Of a DNA stretch of 64,000 nucleotides, positions 62,707-64,000 are shown piece by piece. Every line of letters starts with the position of its first letter. The stretch's first letter is position 1. The stretch covers positions 682,001-746,000 of the forward strand of contig NZ_JAJFEQ010000001.1 in the NCBI RefSeq assembly GCF_020707265.1, written 5' to 3'. The stretch comes from Massilia sp. IC2-477. Its GTDB lineage: Bacteria > Pseudomonadota > Gammaproteobacteria > Burkholderiales > Burkholderiaceae_D. A program made the position numbers and the translations under genes. The notes under the pieces were generated by a model. It worked only from the letters and a program-made list of their open reading frames with translations. It made no database searches and was not told where the DNA came from.

Positions 62707-63150
62707 ATGTATTCAGTATTGAAACAACGCGTTCCGTCGCGCCCCGCTGCGTCAGGATTCACCCTGCTCGAACTGCTGGTGGTGATCGTGATCATCGGCC
62801 TGCTCGCGGCCTACGTCGGCCCCAAGTATTTCTCGCAGCTGGGCAAGTCGGAAGTGACCGTGGCCAAGGCCCAGATCGAAGCCTTCGATAAATCGCTCGA
62901 CACCTACCGTCTCGACACCGGCCGCTACCCGAGCGCCGAGGAAGGCCTGAACGCCCTGATGGCGGCCCCGCCGAGCGCCGGCGCCAAGTGGAACGGCCCC
63001 TACCTGAAGAAGGGCGTGCCCCAGGACCCATGGGGCCGTCCTTACCAGTACCGTTCGCCGGGCACCAAGGGCGAGTACGAAATCCTCTCGCTCGGCAAGG
63101 ATGGCCAGCCGGGCGGCACCGGCGACAACGCCGACATTTCGTCGAACTGA
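62707..63150 (+). CDS. gspG: type II secretion major pseudopilin GspG
   Basis: 147 residues. Prepilin-peptidase site SG|FTLLEL with cleavage after Gly17 and Glu22 at mature position 5, hydrophobic helix (~18-40), then the GspG core (YRLDTGRYPSAEEGLNALMAAP, WNGPYLKKGVPQDPWGRPYQYRSPG) and the calcium-binding end LGKDGQPGGTGDNADI. It forms the T2SS pseudopilus. AGGAG lies upstream of 62707. gspF starts 60 bases later, an arrangement seen in split or compact T2SS operons. Confidence 0.95.
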   Translation: MYSVLKQRVPSRPAASGFTLLELLVVIVIIGLLAAYVGPKYFSQLGKSEVTVAKAQIEAFDKSLDTYRLDTGRYPSAEEGLNALMAAPPSAGAKWNGPYLKKGVPQDPWGRPYQYRSPGTKGEYEILSLGKDGQPGGTGDNADISSN

Positions 63151-63209
63151 AGGCCCTAGCAGCCGCCGTTCCAGACTTAGCAGATTCCTTTTCGCCGGGC
63201 CCCGCCTTC

Positions 63210-64000
63210 ATGCAGTTCGCCGTTCGTACCCTTGCGCCCGACATGTCGATCTCGAACCTCGTCGTCGACGCCGCCGACGCGCTCGACGCGCGCCGCCAGG
63301 TCGAGGCGCGCGGCCTGTTCGTCAGCGCCGTCGAACCGGCGCGTTCGTCGCCCTTCGCCGGCCTCGGCCGCAAGGGTGGGGCGCGGCTCTCGCTGGTCCT
63401 GTTCAGCCAGGAGCTGCTGGCCCTGCTCAACGCGGGCCTGGGTATCGTCGAGGGCCTGGAAGCCCTCCTTGAAAAAGAGGCTAGTCCCGGCGCGCGCGGC
63501 GTGCTGGAACGCCTGCTGGGCGGCCTGCGCGAGGGCAAGCGCTTCTCCGCCGTGCTGGCCGCGCAGCCCGATCTGTTCCCGCCGCTCTACGTCGGCATCG
63601 TGCGCGCCGCCGAGGGCACCAGCGACCTGCCGCGCGCACTGTCGCGCTACATCGATTACCAGCAGCGCATCGACCTGGTCCGCGCCAAGATCGTCAGCGC
63701 CTCGATCTATCCCGTGATCCTGCTGCTGGTGGGCGGCGGCGTCAGCGCCTTCCTGATCGGCTACGTGGTACCGAAGTTCGCCGAGGTTTATCAGGGAGCA
63801 GGGCGCACGCTGCCCTGGATGTCGCAGCTGCTGCTCGACTGGGGCCAGTTCGCATCCAGCCATGGCACCGCGATCGCCATCAGCGCGCTGCTGCTGGTGG
63901 TGGGCGCGGTGGCGGGCGTGCGCCATTTATTGCGCAGCGGCGGCATCAACCGCCTGCTGGTGCGCCTGCCGGGCATCGGCGAACGCGCCCGCATCTATGA
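63210..64000 (+). CDS. gspF: type II secretion inner-membrane protein GspF, 5' part
   Basis: 263 codons are present and the frame runs off the right edge. The T2SSF fold is clear: an N-terminal ~60-residue region (MQFAVRTLAPDMSISNLVVDAADALDARRQVEARG), then the first F domain (FSQELLALLNAGLGIVEGLEALLE, PLYVGIVRAAEGTSDLPRALSRYIDYQQR) and the membrane helix IYPVILLLVGGGVSAFLIGYVVPKF. GspF anchors the platform and contacts the GspE ATPase, presumably encoded beyond the window. No strong ribosome site precedes the ATG at 63210. Confidence 0.9.
   Translation, partial: MQFAVRTLAPDMSISNLVVDAADALDARRQVEARGLFVSAVEPARSSPFAGLGRKGGARLSLVLFSQELLALLNAGLGIVEGLEALLEKEASPGARGVLERLLGGLREGKRFSAVLAAQPDLFPPLYVGIVRAAEGTSDLPRALSRYIDYQQRIDLVRAKIVSASIYPVILLLVGGGVSAFLIGYVVPKFAEVYQGAGRTLPWMSQLLLDWGQFASSHGTAIAISALLLVVGAVAGVRHLLRSGGINRLLVRLPGIGERARIY

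Overview
The window is about 67% GC and dense with genes. Its content points to a betaproteobacterium of the Oxalobacteraceae (Massilia/Telluria/Duganella type): an XrtB/EpsH-type exosortase with an epsDEFG-xrtB-epsI exopolysaccharide (EPS) locus, several PEP-CTERM proteins, a GspG/GspF type II secretion (T2SS) cluster, and repeated GTAGGGTG-ended palindromes. Genus is inferred from gene content only.

Left part (1-16.2 kb), core and accessory metabolism and signalling: the 3' end of adk, a DsbA-like gene whose 3' end abuts a palindromic repeat, a secreted Pro/Gln-rich protein, an HSD10-like dehydrogenase behind a perfect 16-bp palindrome, gamma-glutamyltranspeptidase, a lipoprotein with two small membrane proteins, a patatin coupled to a 1407-residue propeller hybrid histidine kinase and a response regulator, a 2-aminobenzoate-type CoA ligase with its MarR regulator and a clear operator, and a lone PEP-CTERM protein with a good sigma-54 promoter.

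Middle (16.3-23.4 kb): tRNA-Arg(CCT), a multi-PAS hybrid kinase, then a low-GC islet (about 19.3-20.6 kb) with a cold-shock/excalibur fusion, a small membrane protein and four palindromic repeats, followed by a bacterial PH-domain protein and the ABC-F ATPase Uup.

Right part (23.4-55.6 kb), one long EPS locus read left to right: CAAX-protease-like protein, EpsL barrel, WcaJ-type initiating transferase, gmd-fcl (GDP-fucose), EpsD (lipoprotein PPIase), EpsE (Wza-like exporter), EpsF (Wzz-like), EpsG (kinase-like, degenerate), XrtB, EpsI, Wzy-like polymerase, Wzx-like flippase, six glycosyltransferases, two heparinase II/III-like lyases, a CDF transporter, wecB, galE, a sugar nucleotidyltransferase and manC. 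Together these can make activated Man, Fuc, Gal and ManNAc, start the repeat unit on undecaprenyl phosphate with a hexose phosphate, flip, polymerise, export and trim the polymer. Strong hairpins lie between epsE/epsF and epsF/epsG.

End (55.7-64 kb), surface and secreted proteins: a TLDc-domain PEP-CTERM protein, a TIGR03790 family protein, a large extracellular nuclease behind a Pho-box-like promoter, another PEP-CTERM protein, two small lipoproteins, then gspG and the start of gspF, which probably opens a T2SS operon.
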